A stretch of DNA of 38,824 nt, taken from Spirochaetales bacterium (GTDB lineage: Bacteria > Spirochaetota > Spirochaetia > Sphaerochaetales > Sphaerochaetaceae). Below, piece after piece: positions 14,994 to 24,593 of this stretch (position 1 is the stretch's first letter; each line of letters begins with the position of its first letter). Position numbers and translations under genes: made by a program. The notes beneath the pieces were generated by a model. It was not told the origin of the DNA. It did no database searches and saw only the letters and a program-made list of their open reading frames with translations. Location: NCBI GenBank assembly GCA_022784805.1, contig JALFYG010000019.1:1-38824 (forward strand), given 5' to 3'.

Positions 14994-16562
14994 ATGAATT
15001 TAGAGAAGTCTTCAATTGGAATAGAATTTGGTTCAACCAGAATAAAAGCAGTTTTAGTAGATGAAAACTATATTTTTAGAGCATCAGGAAGCTATAAATG
15101 GGAGAACTCCAAAGAAGGAGATATTTGGACATATTCTCTTGAAGAGGCTATTATTGGGTTACAATCCTGCTTTGCTTTAATGAAGTCTGATTATGAAAAA
15201 AAATATAATCAAAAACTTACAGTAGTCGGATCTATTGGCATATCGGGTATGATGCATGGATATCTGGTGTTTGATAAAAATGACTCACAAATTTGCGAGT
15301 ACAGAACTTGGAGAAATACGATAACTCAAAAAGCATCAGAAGAGTTATCTGATTTATTCGATTTTAATGTACCCCAAAGATGGTCAATTTCTCACTTGTA
15401 TCATGCAATACTCAATAATGAAAATCATGTGAAAGACATAGAATGGATGACTACATTATCTGGATTCGTTCATTTTGTATTAACCGGACAAAAAATAATT
15501 GGTGTTGGCGATGCTTCTGGAATGTTTCCTATTGATGAACAGAAAGCAGATTATGATGAAATAATGATTCAACGTTTTGATTCTTTGGTAAAAGGAAAAC
15601 TATCGAAAGGAATCTATGATATTCTCCCTAGAATACTAAAAGCTGGTGAAATAGCCGGTTATCTTACAAAAGAAGGATCTCGTATTTTAGATGTTAGTGG
15701 AGAACTCATGCCCGGTATACCATTCTGTCCATGTGAAGGAGACGCAGAAACAGGTATGGTTGCTACTAATTCTATTGGTATAGGTACAGGTAATATCTCT
15801 GCGGGGACTTCTATTTTTGCGATGATTGTTACAGGCAGAAGAGGTACAAGACATAGAGAAATAGATATTGTTACAACTCCAACTGGTGAATGTGTATCAA
15901 TGATACATTGTAACAATGGAACGTCTGATCTAGATGGATGGATTGAGATGTTTGGAGACTTTTTAAAAAGATATAATGGTGATGTGGATCATAACAAAAT
16001 ATATGAAATACTCTTTAAAAGTGCATTGGAGGGGAGTTCCGATTGCAATGGAATGATTAATATAAATTATGTGGCAGGGGAAGAAATTACAAAATTCAAT
16101 GAAGGTTCCCCCATTTTTACTCGTCTTTTTGGATCTGAATTCTCCTTCGCAGATTTATCCCGAACGCTAATTTCTTCGATATATGCAACACTTTCTATTG
16201 GTTTAAGAATTTTGCAAGATGATGGTATATCTTTTTCGAGGATTACTGGACATGGAGGTCTTTTCAAAACTGGAAATGCCGCCCAGATAATTCTAAGTGC
16301 TGCTCTCGGCGTTCCCGTGTCAACAATGAATACAGCAGGAGAGGGTGGATCGTATGGTATAGCAATTCTCGCAAAGTACATGATAGAAAAGACAAAGAAT
16401 GAATCTTTAGAAAGTTATTTGTCTGACAAAGTATATGCAGAATCAGAAATTAAAACAGTATTTCCAAAAGAAGAAGATATCAGGGGATACAAAATATTTC
16501 TTGATAGATATTCGTCTTTTGTCCATTCAATATCCTTCGCTAATAAAGCTAGAGAGGTATAA
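14994..16562 (+). CDS. FGGY-family carbohydrate kinase (xylulokinase/apulose-kinase type)
   Basis: The 522-residue kinase has the two-domain sugar kinase fold. It starts with the phosphate-1 loop IGIEFGSTRIKAV and continues with SIGISGMMHGYLVFD, which in xylulokinases contacts the sugar. GDAETGMVATN carries the catalytic-base region, GIGTGNISAGTSIFAM the phosphate-2 loop, and GHGGLFKTGNAAQIILSAAL the adenosine site. FGGY kinases phosphorylate ketoses or polyols with ATP in the cytoplasm. Start ATG at 14994 after AAAGG at about 10 bases. The DUF1537 kinase follows 3 bases later. Together with the split transketolase this recalls apulose kinase and apulose-4-phosphate transketolase, but xylulose or another ketose is possible. 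Confidence 0.9.
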   Translation: MNLEKSSIGIEFGSTRIKAVLVDENYIFRASGSYKWENSKEGDIWTYSLEEAIIGLQSCFALMKSDYEKKYNQKLTVVGSIGISGMMHGYLVFDKNDSQICEYRTWRNTITQKASEELSDLFDFNVPQRWSISHLYHAILNNENHVKDIEWMTTLSGFVHFVLTGQKIIGVGDASGMFPIDEQKADYDEIMIQRFDSLVKGKLSKGIYDILPRILKAGEIAGYLTKEGSRILDVSGELMPGIPFCPCEGDAETGMVATNSIGIGTGNISAGTSIFAMIVTGRRGTRHREIDIVTTPTGECVSMIHCNNGTSDLDGWIEMFGDFLKRYNGDVDHNKIYEILFKSALEGSSDCNGMININYVAGEEITKFNEGSPIFTRLFGSEFSFADLSRTLISSIYATLSIGLRILQDDGISFSRITGHGGLFKTGNAAQIILSAALGVPVSTMNTAGEGGSYGIAILAKYMIEKTKNESLESYLSDKVYAESEIKTVFPKEEDIRGYKIFLDRYSSFVHSISFANKAREV

Positions 16563-16565
16563 GAA

Positions 16566-17981
16566 ATGAAAATCAATGAAGTCCTAAATAAATACAATGT
16601 ATATGATAAGAAGATAGTTAAAGAAATATATACAGAAGAAATTCAGAAAGCAAACTTTAAAATAATCGTGTTGGATGATGACCCTACAGGAGTCCAAACT
16701 GTTCATGATGTATATGTATATACAAAGTGGGATTACGAAACTATTTTAGAAGCATTTAATGATGAAAAGAGAGTGTCTTTTATTCTAACAAATAGTAGGG
16801 GGTTGACACGAGATGAAACGGTTGCCCTTCATAGAGAAGTTGCTGAATCAATCAATAAAGCTTCTGTTGTCACAGGAAAAGACTATTTGGTAATGAGTCG
16901 AAGTGATTCTACTCTGCGAGGTCATTATCCATTAGAAACAGAAGTGTTGGAAACAACTTTATCCGGGATATTTGACGGAGAGATAGTTATGCCCTTTTTT
17001 TTAGAGGGTGGAAGATACACTGTCAATGACATGCATTATGTACTTCAAAAGGAAGAATTAATACCTGCAGGAGAAACAGAATTTGCAAAAGATAAAACTT
17101 TTGGTTATAAGAATTCAGATTTGAAAAAATGGATTGAGGAAAGGACTGAAGGAAGAGTAAAAAAAGACGATGTATTATCCATTTCCTTGGAATCATTAAG
17201 AAATCTAGATATAAATGGTATAACAAATACCATCGAGTCTGTAAAAGATTTTAATAAAATTGTTGTCAATGCGTTATCTTATGAAGATGTAATGGTTTTC
17301 TCTTCTTGTTTGATGAAAGCAATCAGAAATGGGAAAAGATTTATCTGTCGATGTGCTGCCTCTTTGGTAAGAGTATTAGGAGGTGTCACCGAAATCCCTT
17401 TGCTTACAAATAAGGATGTCATATCTGAAGAGCAATTATTAGGAGGTTTGGTAATAGCAGGCTCTCATGTGAAGAAGACAACGAAACAGCTTAACTCTCT
17501 GTTGGAATTGGAAAACACAGTTGGAATAGAGCTAAATCAACATTTGGTTGTGAATCCTATTGCTTTTGAAGAAGAAAGAATTAGAGTAATTCATGTTGCT
17601 CGAGAAATAATCACTTCTGGAAAGACTGCAGTTGTATATACAAAAAGAGAACGTTTTGATTTAAATACTGGAAATAAAGAAGATGAATTATTGCTGGCTA
17701 AGAAAATATCAGATGCCGTTACTTCTGTTGTATCTGATATAGGCATCTGTCCAAGTTTCATTATTGCAAAGGGCGGAATAACGTCTAGTGAAATTGGAAC
17801 TAAAGCATTAAGATGCAGGAAAGCGCTTGTTTTAGGCCAAATAAAGAAAGGAATACCTGTTTGGAAAACGGGAGAGGAGTCATTATACCCAGGAATAAGT
17901 TATATAATATTTCCTGGGAATGTCGGTGATGATGATACATTAAAGGACATTGTCAAGGAACTTGCTCTTAAGTGTAAGTAA
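16566..17981 (+). CDS. Four-carbon acid sugar kinase family protein (DUF1537)
   Basis: The 471-residue protein matches the DUF1537 kinases such as OtnK, DtnK and OiaK, which phosphorylate tetronates, 3-oxo-tetronates or 3-oxo-isoapionate. The N-terminal substrate domain has DDDPTG (37-42), TNSRGL (75-80) and the signature SRSDSTLRGHYPLE (111-124). The C-terminal nucleotide domain shows IIAKGGITSSEIG and the glycine-rich FPGNVGDDDTL. Length is typical (about 420-480). It is the last gene of the transporter operon, and the start lies in the ribosome-binding context GAGAGG. A second kinase of another family immediately before it implies that two different intermediates are phosphorylated, or that two related substrates are used. 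Confidence 0.92.
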   Translation: MKINEVLNKYNVYDKKIVKEIYTEEIQKANFKIIVLDDDPTGVQTVHDVYVYTKWDYETILEAFNDEKRVSFILTNSRGLTRDETVALHREVAESINKASVVTGKDYLVMSRSDSTLRGHYPLETEVLETTLSGIFDGEIVMPFFLEGGRYTVNDMHYVLQKEELIPAGETEFAKDKTFGYKNSDLKKWIEERTEGRVKKDDVLSISLESLRNLDINGITNTIESVKDFNKIVVNALSYEDVMVFSSCLMKAIRNGKRFICRCAASLVRVLGGVTEIPLLTNKDVISEEQLLGGLVIAGSHVKKTTKQLNSLLELENTVGIELNQHLVVNPIAFEEERIRVIHVAREIITSGKTAVVYTKRERFDLNTGNKEDELLLAKKISDAVTSVVSDIGICPSFIIAKGGITSSEIGTKALRCRKALVLGQIKKGIPVWKTGEESLYPGISYIIFPGNVGDDDTLKDIVKELALKCK

Positions 17982-18023
17982 TCTGAACGAACCTTCAATT
18001 TCAATGTTCAAAACTCAATTATT

Positions 18024-18060
18024 TAGGTGCTTGCCCAAAGAGGTTTTGCACCTAGTTTTC
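18024..18060 (+). terminator. Probable terminator of the transporter-kinase operon
   Basis: TAGGTGC (18024-18030) pairs with GCACCTA (18048-18054), followed by GTTTTC and then TTTATT. The loop is long (17 bases), so the call is moderate. The rest of 17982-18161, before the convergent hsdR gene, shows nothing else. Confidence 0.5.
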
Positions 18061-18161
18061 TTTATTACTTGTTTTGTTCAATACAAAGGGGTTAATCTGC
18101 AGCCTTACTTTGAAAGTTTTCGTACAACAGTTCACGATCTAGATGGCAAAACATACAAGAA

Positions 18162-21155
18162 TCAAGTTATATAATTTACATCTTTATTGGGTTTTGTCAG
18201 TTCTTTATAAATAATGTTTGCAAGAGCACTCTTTATTGCACTGTATTTGGCATGATCTTCAAAGAGACTTGTATATGACTGCTGTGCTTCTGCATATCCA
18301 TCTTGAGCTGCATCATTAAAGTAACTATCAAACATACTGTTGTTGAACATCTGAGCGTCGTTATTCTTTGCCACATTTTTGAGCTTCTTGTTCTTTATAA
18401 GCCTATCGTGAAGATCTTGGATGACAACCTTGTCGCCATCAGTGAAATCACCTTTATATTTTTCATTTACTAGCTCAATAATCTCGTCCAAAGTCTTCTT
18501 TTCATCTTTGCCTTTTATGCCTAGTTTTGTCGAAGGCTGGATGGAAGCAGTTCCTTTGTCAAGATTGATTTGGCCTTCGAATGATTTCTTGAGTTGATAA
18601 TATTCAAGCTGAAGTTTATCTTCAAGATCAATGATTTCAACCGGATCGGTAGGGATGAGTCTCAACAGATTAGTGCAGAAAGCGTTCTCCTTTAACAGCA
18701 TCTCATCAAAGGTCCTACATACCTGAGATACAAATCCATACCACCTAGTAAACTTCCTGAGGTTACGGCGGAAGTTATATCTCTTATCCTCTTCCATATC
18801 GTTATATCTTTCGACAACAGGCTTGAGCACAGCAGAGATCTTTCCAGATTTTGCTTTCTTTTCAGCGTTATCATAATAAATAGAGGCCAATGAGATTACA
18901 TCATTGTCACTATATATTTTGTACTCTCTTAATTCATCTCTTACTTTATAGACAAGATCTACGTTAACTTCGCCATCAAGTATTGTTTCTTGGTAGAAAG
19001 GCTGAAACGCCTTCTGTATTTCTTCAACCTTGTTTATGAAGTCAAGGATGAAGGTGTCGTTCTTTCCTATGCAAGTTCTATTAAGGCGAGAAAGTGTTTG
19101 TACAGCCTTAATTCCCTTGAGTTTTTTGTCTACAATCATCGTGTGCAATAGAGGTTCATCGAAACCTGTCTGGAACTTCTCTGCAACCACTATCATGTTG
19201 AAGTTATTATGGAATTCTGCTGCAGTCTGGTTTTCCGATATATGGGTACCGTCAGGTCTCATATTGAGGGAGGACTCTGTCTGATCGTCTCCATTCTCGT
19301 CTTTTATTGCACCGGAAAAGGCCACCATAGACTTTACATCAAGTTGATATCCCTTCTCTTCAACATATCGTCTAATCTCCTTCACATATTTGACAGCAGC
19401 AGCCCTTGAAGATGTGACGACCATCATTTTGCCTTTACCACCAATCTTGTACCTTGTAGTGTCCATGAAGGTTTCAACGATAATCTGGGATTTCTGGGTT
19501 ATGTTGTATGCATGTAGACTCTGATACTTTGCGATGACTTTTGCAGCCCTACTTGATTTGAGAAGTGGGTTATCTGTCGTATTCTTTGCAATCTTAAAAC
19601 ATGTATCATATGTCATATAGTTCTGGAGAACATCAAGGATGAATCCTTCCTCAATGGCCTGCCTCATACTATATATATGGAAAGGTTTGTACCCTGATCC
19701 ATCAGTGCTTTGAGTGCCAAACAGTTCAAGTGTCTCAGGCTTAGGAGTAGCAGTAAAAGCAAAGAAACTAAGATTCTTGTGTTTCCCATGATTGATAATT
19801 TCTCTTACAATCGGGTCGTTTTCATCAATCTCATCTTCCTTTTTTCCTTCAATCTCTGCATATTCCTTGAAGGCATCCTCAGTATCTGCAAGGGCAGTTT
19901 TGAGCTTTATCGCAGATTCTCCTGTTTGGGAAGAATGGGCCTCATCCACGATGATGCCAAAGCATCTTCCCTTGACCTTGTCTACCTCTTGATAAATCAC
20001 TGGGAACTTCTGAAGGGTAGTAACAATGATCCTTACTCCTTCGTTGATAGCATCCCTTAGATCAGCAGAAGTCTTCTTGTTGTCAATAGTAGCAATGGTA
20101 CCTACTACATGATCAAAACCTGATACAGTAGCCTGAAGTTGGGCATCAAGGTTGCGCCTATCAGTGACGATGATGATAGAAGAGAATATAGGTTTGTTAT
20201 TGGAGTCGAAGAGAGAAGCCAATCTGAACGCAGTCCATGCGATGCTGTTGCTCTTTCCAGACCCTGCACTGTGTTGTATAAGATAGTTCTTGCCACTTCC
20301 GTTGGCCTTAACATCTGCAATTATATTCCTAACTACATCGAGCTGATGATATCTAGGAAAAATGAGATTCTTTTTTGAGTCAAGGTTAAGGAACTTCTGA
20401 AGAATGTCTAGCATGCTATCTTTAGTGAAGACTTCCTTCCATATATATGCTGTCTGATAGTCGTTGGGATTATTCGGGTTGCCGGCTCCTCCATCCCTTC
20501 CGGGACCGTTGGAACCTTGGTTGAAAGGTAGAAAGTATGTATCCTTACCTGCAAGCTTAGTGGTCATACAGGCTACAAGCTGATCTATGCAGAAGAATGC
20601 CAGGATCCTTGAGTTGAAACGGAAACACAGTTCTCTTGGGTCTCTGTCATACATCCACTGTTTCTTTGCATTATCGATGCACTGTCCTGTAAACTGGTTC
20701 TTTAGTTCAAAGGCGAAGACAGGAATACCGTTTACAGCAATCATCAGATCCACTGAATTCTTTGTATCAGAGGAGTAGTACCACTGACGGTAACACTCGG
20801 CAACATTCTTTTCATACATTTCTGCGTCGAGCTGGTTTAGCTCTGATTCGGGTTTAAAATAACAGACTTTAAATGAGCATCCACGATATGTGAAACCCTT
20901 CCTAAGAACGGAGAGGAGGCCATTGGTTTCAACAGCAGTACAGAAAGCCATTATAAACTTCATTCTTGTGTTATCAGGATTTTGTATCTCGAACTTGTGC
21001 CACATCTTTGGCTGGGTATCTTGAATGAATTTGATGAGAACATCTTCATAGAGGGCGGTCTTTGGATTATATTTGGCGGTGCCTTTGGAGTAGCCGCCGT
21101 CAGTAAGCATCGAAGCCTCTATATCTGTTTCCAATTGTTTCTCTGTAAGGCTCAT
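18162..21155 (-). CDS. hsdR: Type I restriction enzyme, R (motor and nuclease) subunit
   Basis: The 997-residue protein has an N-terminal PD-(D/E)XK nuclease, with D136 in SVDLMIA and E150-L-K152 in FAFELKNQF. Two helicase domains follow: Walker A HSAGSGKS (295-302), the DEAH box VDEAHSSQTG (403-412) and TATPKPETLELF. The C-terminal part is helical and should bind the methylase core. HsdR pulls DNA through the stationary complex using ATP and cuts it far from the site when the site is unmethylated. Its ATG overlaps the hsdS stop by four bases (ATGA), so the order is hsdM-hsdS-hsdR. No key residue is missing, so it is probably active. Confidence 0.97.
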   Translation of the reverse strand: MSLTEKQLETDIEASMLTDGGYSKGTAKYNPKTALYEDVLIKFIQDTQPKMWHKFEIQNPDNTRMKFIMAFCTAVETNGLLSVLRKGFTYRGCSFKVCYFKPESELNQLDAEMYEKNVAECYRQWYYSSDTKNSVDLMIAVNGIPVFAFELKNQFTGQCIDNAKKQWMYDRDPRELCFRFNSRILAFFCIDQLVACMTTKLAGKDTYFLPFNQGSNGPGRDGGAGNPNNPNDYQTAYIWKEVFTKDSMLDILQKFLNLDSKKNLIFPRYHQLDVVRNIIADVKANGSGKNYLIQHSAGSGKSNSIAWTAFRLASLFDSNNKPIFSSIIIVTDRRNLDAQLQATVSGFDHVVGTIATIDNKKTSADLRDAINEGVRIIVTTLQKFPVIYQEVDKVKGRCFGIIVDEAHSSQTGESAIKLKTALADTEDAFKEYAEIEGKKEDEIDENDPIVREIINHGKHKNLSFFAFTATPKPETLELFGTQSTDGSGYKPFHIYSMRQAIEEGFILDVLQNYMTYDTCFKIAKNTTDNPLLKSSRAAKVIAKYQSLHAYNITQKSQIIVETFMDTTRYKIGGKGKMMVVTSSRAAAVKYVKEIRRYVEEKGYQLDVKSMVAFSGAIKDENGDDQTESSLNMRPDGTHISENQTAAEFHNNFNMIVVAEKFQTGFDEPLLHTMIVDKKLKGIKAVQTLSRLNRTCIGKNDTFILDFINKVEEIQKAFQPFYQETILDGEVNVDLVYKVRDELREYKIYSDNDVISLASIYYDNAEKKAKSGKISAVLKPVVERYNDMEEDKRYNFRRNLRKFTRWYGFVSQVCRTFDEMLLKENAFCTNLLRLIPTDPVEIIDLEDKLQLEYYQLKKSFEGQINLDKGTASIQPSTKLGIKGKDEKKTLDEIIELVNEKYKGDFTDGDKVVIQDLHDRLIKNKKLKNVAKNNDAQMFNNSMFDSYFNDAAQDGYAEAQQSYTSLFEDHAKYSAIKSALANIIYKELTKPNKDVNYIT

Positions 21156-22495
21156 ACAGCAGGCACCTCCTTCTTTCCTGTAACATACTCAAATATCAAG
21201 GACTTGCGGTAAGCTGTCAACTCTTCGATGAGCTTTTCCTTTGACTTGATGAGAGATTCGATTTCGGAGCATCTAGTATCAAGATAATCAGCTATCTTCT
21301 GTTGTTCATCCATTGGAGGGATTAGTATGGGCATATTTTTCAGTAATGTTTGTCCCAAAGAAGCCCTAGTTACTAAGTTCATCTCTTTTGAGAAATATCG
21401 TCTATGTATGTCACTTCTAAAATAGTAAGAAGAATACTTCTCGTTCAGTTCCTTATTAATTGGTCTAACGCGAATTAAAAATCCAGCAAATGTCGCATCA
21501 GGTATTGTTTCAAGACAAACAGATGAAAATCCGATTTCTTCAATTGTTTCAGATGTTCTTGTAAAGAAGATATCTCCTTTTTCAACAGAATACAAAGAAC
21601 GTTCTTTCTGTGTGCTGTCTATTATCTCAGAAGGAATTGGCAAGTTAATATTTTTGTATACATCAGAATAGCTGACAAAAGGATATCCTTTTGTCCCAAA
21701 GGATTCTGCTCCTTTACTGATGCCATTTTGACAAGAACCAAAAAATCTAAGTTTTTTCACCCCCCATTTTGAGGGGATAGTACCAAGATAGCCAGTGCGA
21801 CTATCCTTCATCTCCACACCCGGATCCAATCCCTTTGTGACAGCTTCCGTGATGATAACCTGTCTCAGCTTCCTGTACTCTTCAATCGATGCCTTTGTAG
21901 CCTCAATGGCCTTGTCAATTTCAGCACACTTGGAGTCAAGGAAAGAGGCGATACGATTTTGATTAGTAAGGGACATCATAGGTAACCATAAGTTCCCTAT
22001 CATTTCACTATTTATATTACCCAACCCAGAAGTAGAGTTCTGTAAATAAACGAATTGGGATCTAGCAACACTAGAATTAAGTATATACCACAATAGTTTA
22101 GAAGAATATCTTTCAGATACCCTTATCCTTCCAAGAAAGTTTGAATAGAAGAATTTTTGTTTAGCAATTTCTTGAGTTACAAGTGTTGTTTTCCCTATAT
22201 GATCATTACTGCCACTTGATTTCGTGATAAGTAAATCATTTTCTTGTACTGCATATTTTGATAACGATGGAATTGATGATAAATCTCTCTCAGCAGGTAC
22301 AGAAATATTCCATTGACCGTCAACCGTTTGCTCTGTTGAGCGTAATACTTTATATGTTTCTATACCGGGAATAGGATCATCGCCCCAAACACCATTATCA
22401 ATACTTTTAACTATTTTTTTTACTTTAACAACATTCCAATCGACGGGAATCTCCCCAATCCACTCAATCCCGCTGTCCTTCATTTCTCTTACCAT
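21152..22495 (-). CDS. hsdS: Type I restriction-modification, S (specificity) subunit
   Basis: The protein has the two-repeat plan of HsdS. Target domain 1 covers about residues 8-180, and a conserved helical spacer follows with LDSKCAEIDKAIEATK and EYRKLRQVIITEAVTKG. Target domain 2 covers about 215-390, and the C-terminal helix repeats the theme (LDTRCSEIESLIKSKEK, LTAYRKSLIFEYVTGKK). Each domain opens with a WIGEIP- or LGTIP-type segment and reads half of a split target. The frame stays open upstream to a TTG, but the first ATG at 22495 lies one base after the hsdM stop and was chosen. The ATG at 22483 (MKDSGIEWIG) is also plausible, since many HsdS proteins start there. The target sequence cannot be predicted. 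Confidence 0.93.
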   Translation of the reverse strand: MVREMKDSGIEWIGEIPVDWNVVKVKKIVKSIDNGVWGDDPIPGIETYKVLRSTEQTVDGQWNISVPAERDLSSIPSLSKYAVQENDLLITKSSGSNDHIGKTTLVTQEIAKQKFFYSNFLGRIRVSERYSSKLLWYILNSSVARSQFVYLQNSTSGLGNINSEMIGNLWLPMMSLTNQNRIASFLDSKCAEIDKAIEATKASIEEYRKLRQVIITEAVTKGLDPGVEMKDSRTGYLGTIPSKWGVKKLRFFGSCQNGISKGAESFGTKGYPFVSYSDVYKNINLPIPSEIIDSTQKERSLYSVEKGDIFFTRTSETIEEIGFSSVCLETIPDATFAGFLIRVRPINKELNEKYSSYYFRSDIHRRYFSKEMNLVTRASLGQTLLKNMPILIPPMDEQQKIADYLDTRCSEIESLIKSKEKLIEELTAYRKSLIFEYVTGKKEVPAV

Positions 22496-22496
22496 A

Positions 22497-24254
22497 TCAC
22501 TCACCGTCCTTTGCGATAGTTTCAAGAACCTTGGCGATATCCGCTTCTAGGACACGTATCCTTGCCATGATGGCGTCTGAGGATTCAGGCTTCTGGTAGC
22601 GGTAGAAGTATCTTGTCATCGGAATCTCATATCCGATCTTTGTCTTTGACTTGTCGATCCATGCATCTGGAGCGTAAGGGAGCACCTCTCTCCTGAAGTA
22701 TTCGTCGACGTCTTCCTTGAGAGGGACGTTCTCATAGTCCCTGAGGGAAGAGTCCGCAACAGGCTTGCCTTTCTTGAAGACTGGGTTCCCGTTCTCATCA
22801 AGAGTAGGACGTTCAACAGTAATACGTCTGTAGCCGAAGTCATCGTTATCGAAGATCTTACTTTCGCAGTAGATGCCGTTTTCATCGCCGTAGATGCCTT
22901 CAGAGAAATCGCCGTATGCCTTGATGATGAGTCCTCGGCACCTGTCTGTTATGTCGTTTCTCTTTGTACCGATGCTCTTTCTTCTTGGCTCCGCACAATG
23001 AGAAGCGTCAATGAGCTGTACTTTGCCGATCCTGTCATCAGGCTTATCTTTGTTGATGACCCAGATGTATGTACTTATGCCGGTGTTCATGAAAGCATCT
23101 GTGCTGAGCTGGACGATGGCCTCAAGCCAGTCGTTCTCAATGATGTAGCGTCTGATCTCAGAAGGACCGCTTCCTGCATCTCCGCTGAAGAGAGGGGAAC
23201 CGTTCTGGATGATCGCCATCTTTCCGTCATCTGCAAGCTTTGCAATTCCATTGAGGACAAAGAGCTGCTGGCCGTCGCTTATCTTCGGGAGTCCAGGTGC
23301 AAATCTGCCTGCTTCACCTTTCTTTGATTCTGCAATGACACTGTCCTTTTCTTTTTCCCATGGAATGCCGAAGGGTGGGTTGGAGATGATTCTATTAAAC
23401 TTATATCCTTTAAACTGGTCATCAGATAAAGTATCTCCGAACCTCATGTTGTTTGGATCTCCTCCTCTGATCATCATGTCAGCTTTGGCAATGGCAAAAG
23501 TAGGAGGGTATATTTCTTGTCCAAACAAAGTGATCTCAATGTCTTTGGAAAGCTCCTTTGCTCTCTCCTCCATGCATGAAAGCATTTGGGAGGTTCCCAT
23601 AGCCATATCATAGACTGTCATAGACTCTGTCTTAGTAAAATCGATGTCGCTAAGAAGAATATCTGTCATGAGATATATTATGTCGCGGGAAGTGAAGTGT
23701 GCACCGGCATTATCACCAAAAGATTCCGAGAATCGTCTTACAAGCTCTTCAAAAATATATCCGCAGTCAACTGTGGATATCTTATCTGGGCCAAGATATC
23801 CCTTGGGGCCTTCAAACTCCTTGATGGTTACATAGAGAGTATTGCTTTCAACAAGCCTTTTTAATGTTGCCTCGAACTCAAATCTGGATAGTATTTCCTG
23901 TACGTTTGGGGAGAACCCTCCTATGTAGTCACGGAAGTTGGATTCAATGTTGGAAGGATCAGCAATAAGGGTTTCAAAGGTGAACTTCGAAGTATTGTAG
24001 AACTGATAGCCAGAGGCTTTTCTCAAAAAGCCATCGATAACTTCAAGGTGTTTTACTTTTTCATATTGTGCAAGTACGGCGTCCCTTGTAGGGAGGAGAC
24101 AGTCATGAAAACGCTTGATCACAGTCATCGGAAGAATAACAAGGCCATACTCATGGGGTTTGAATGGCCCGACAAGGCCATCAGCCACATTCCAGATCAT
24201 TGAAGCTTTTTCCGATATATTTGTCCCTACTACGTTGAATCTATCTTTATCCAT
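22497..24254 (-). CDS. hsdM: Type I restriction-modification, M (N6-adenine methyltransferase) subunit
   Basis: The 585-residue protein methylates adenine in the site chosen by HsdS and is the core of both the methylase and the nuclease complexes. The helical N-terminal domain is followed by HFTSRDIIYLM (186-196), the motif I region VYDMAMGTSQML (214-225) and the catalytic NPPF (292-295). Motif I departs from the usual DPxxGxG: Met replaces Pro, and Ser-Gln stands after GT. Motif IV is intact. Base composition is visibly higher in G and C than in the catabolic locus, which fits acquisition by transfer. The ATG at 24254 has GGGGGA rather far upstream (about 13 bases). Confidence 0.95.
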   Translation of the reverse strand: MDKDRFNVVGTNISEKASMIWNVADGLVGPFKPHEYGLVILPMTVIKRFHDCLLPTRDAVLAQYEKVKHLEVIDGFLRKASGYQFYNTSKFTFETLIADPSNIESNFRDYIGGFSPNVQEILSRFEFEATLKRLVESNTLYVTIKEFEGPKGYLGPDKISTVDCGYIFEELVRRFSESFGDNAGAHFTSRDIIYLMTDILLSDIDFTKTESMTVYDMAMGTSQMLSCMEERAKELSKDIEITLFGQEIYPPTFAIAKADMMIRGGDPNNMRFGDTLSDDQFKGYKFNRIISNPPFGIPWEKEKDSVIAESKKGEAGRFAPGLPKISDGQQLFVLNGIAKLADDGKMAIIQNGSPLFSGDAGSGPSEIRRYIIENDWLEAIVQLSTDAFMNTGISTYIWVINKDKPDDRIGKVQLIDASHCAEPRRKSIGTKRNDITDRCRGLIIKAYGDFSEGIYGDENGIYCESKIFDNDDFGYRRITVERPTLDENGNPVFKKGKPVADSSLRDYENVPLKEDVDEYFRREVLPYAPDAWIDKSKTKIGYEIPMTRYFYRYQKPESSDAIMARIRVLEADIAKVLETIAKDGE

Positions 24255-24593
24255 ATAATTGAGTTGTCCCCCGCTGCATTTCGTATATACGTGTATATTT
24301 TATATAGTATAGCACAGGCGAGAAAAACAAAGCATACATGGAAGTATTTTGAAGCTTTACTCCATCTTTACTTTTATTAACCAAACACACAGAACAACAA
24401 TGTTGTCATATTATGTAGGTTCAACTATGAAAGCATTTCAAAGCTAATAATGTAATATATCCATATACACTTATTCTGCCAGTCTTTAACCTTTTTCTGT
24501 TTTCCTTTAAAAGTATGGTCTATTATTTCTATTAGTATTATTTTCTTCGAGGTCTTGTTTGTACCTTAGAGCATGGTTCATAGGAGGTAGTAA
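24255..24593. promoter_or_regulatory. Divergent intergenic region between hsdM and mcrB, with an extended -10 for hsdM
   Basis: On the minus strand TGC-TATACT (24314-24306) forms an extended -10 about 45 bases before the hsdM start; no good -35 accompanies it. For mcrB, AGGAGG (24582-24587) lies 6 bases before the ATG, and only A/T-rich -10-like sequence is seen upstream. No palindromic controller-protein box was found in these 339 bases. Confidence 0.4.

Noticed and set aside
17631..17644. TTGTATATACAA palindrome
   Set aside because: It is inside the DUF1537 kinase gene, and its core is two bases longer (GTATATAC), so it is not the same site.
21651..21666. TTTTTGTATACATCAG, resembling the regulon operator
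   Set aside because: It lies deep inside the hsdS coding region, far from a promoter, and only one arm matches. Treated as chance.
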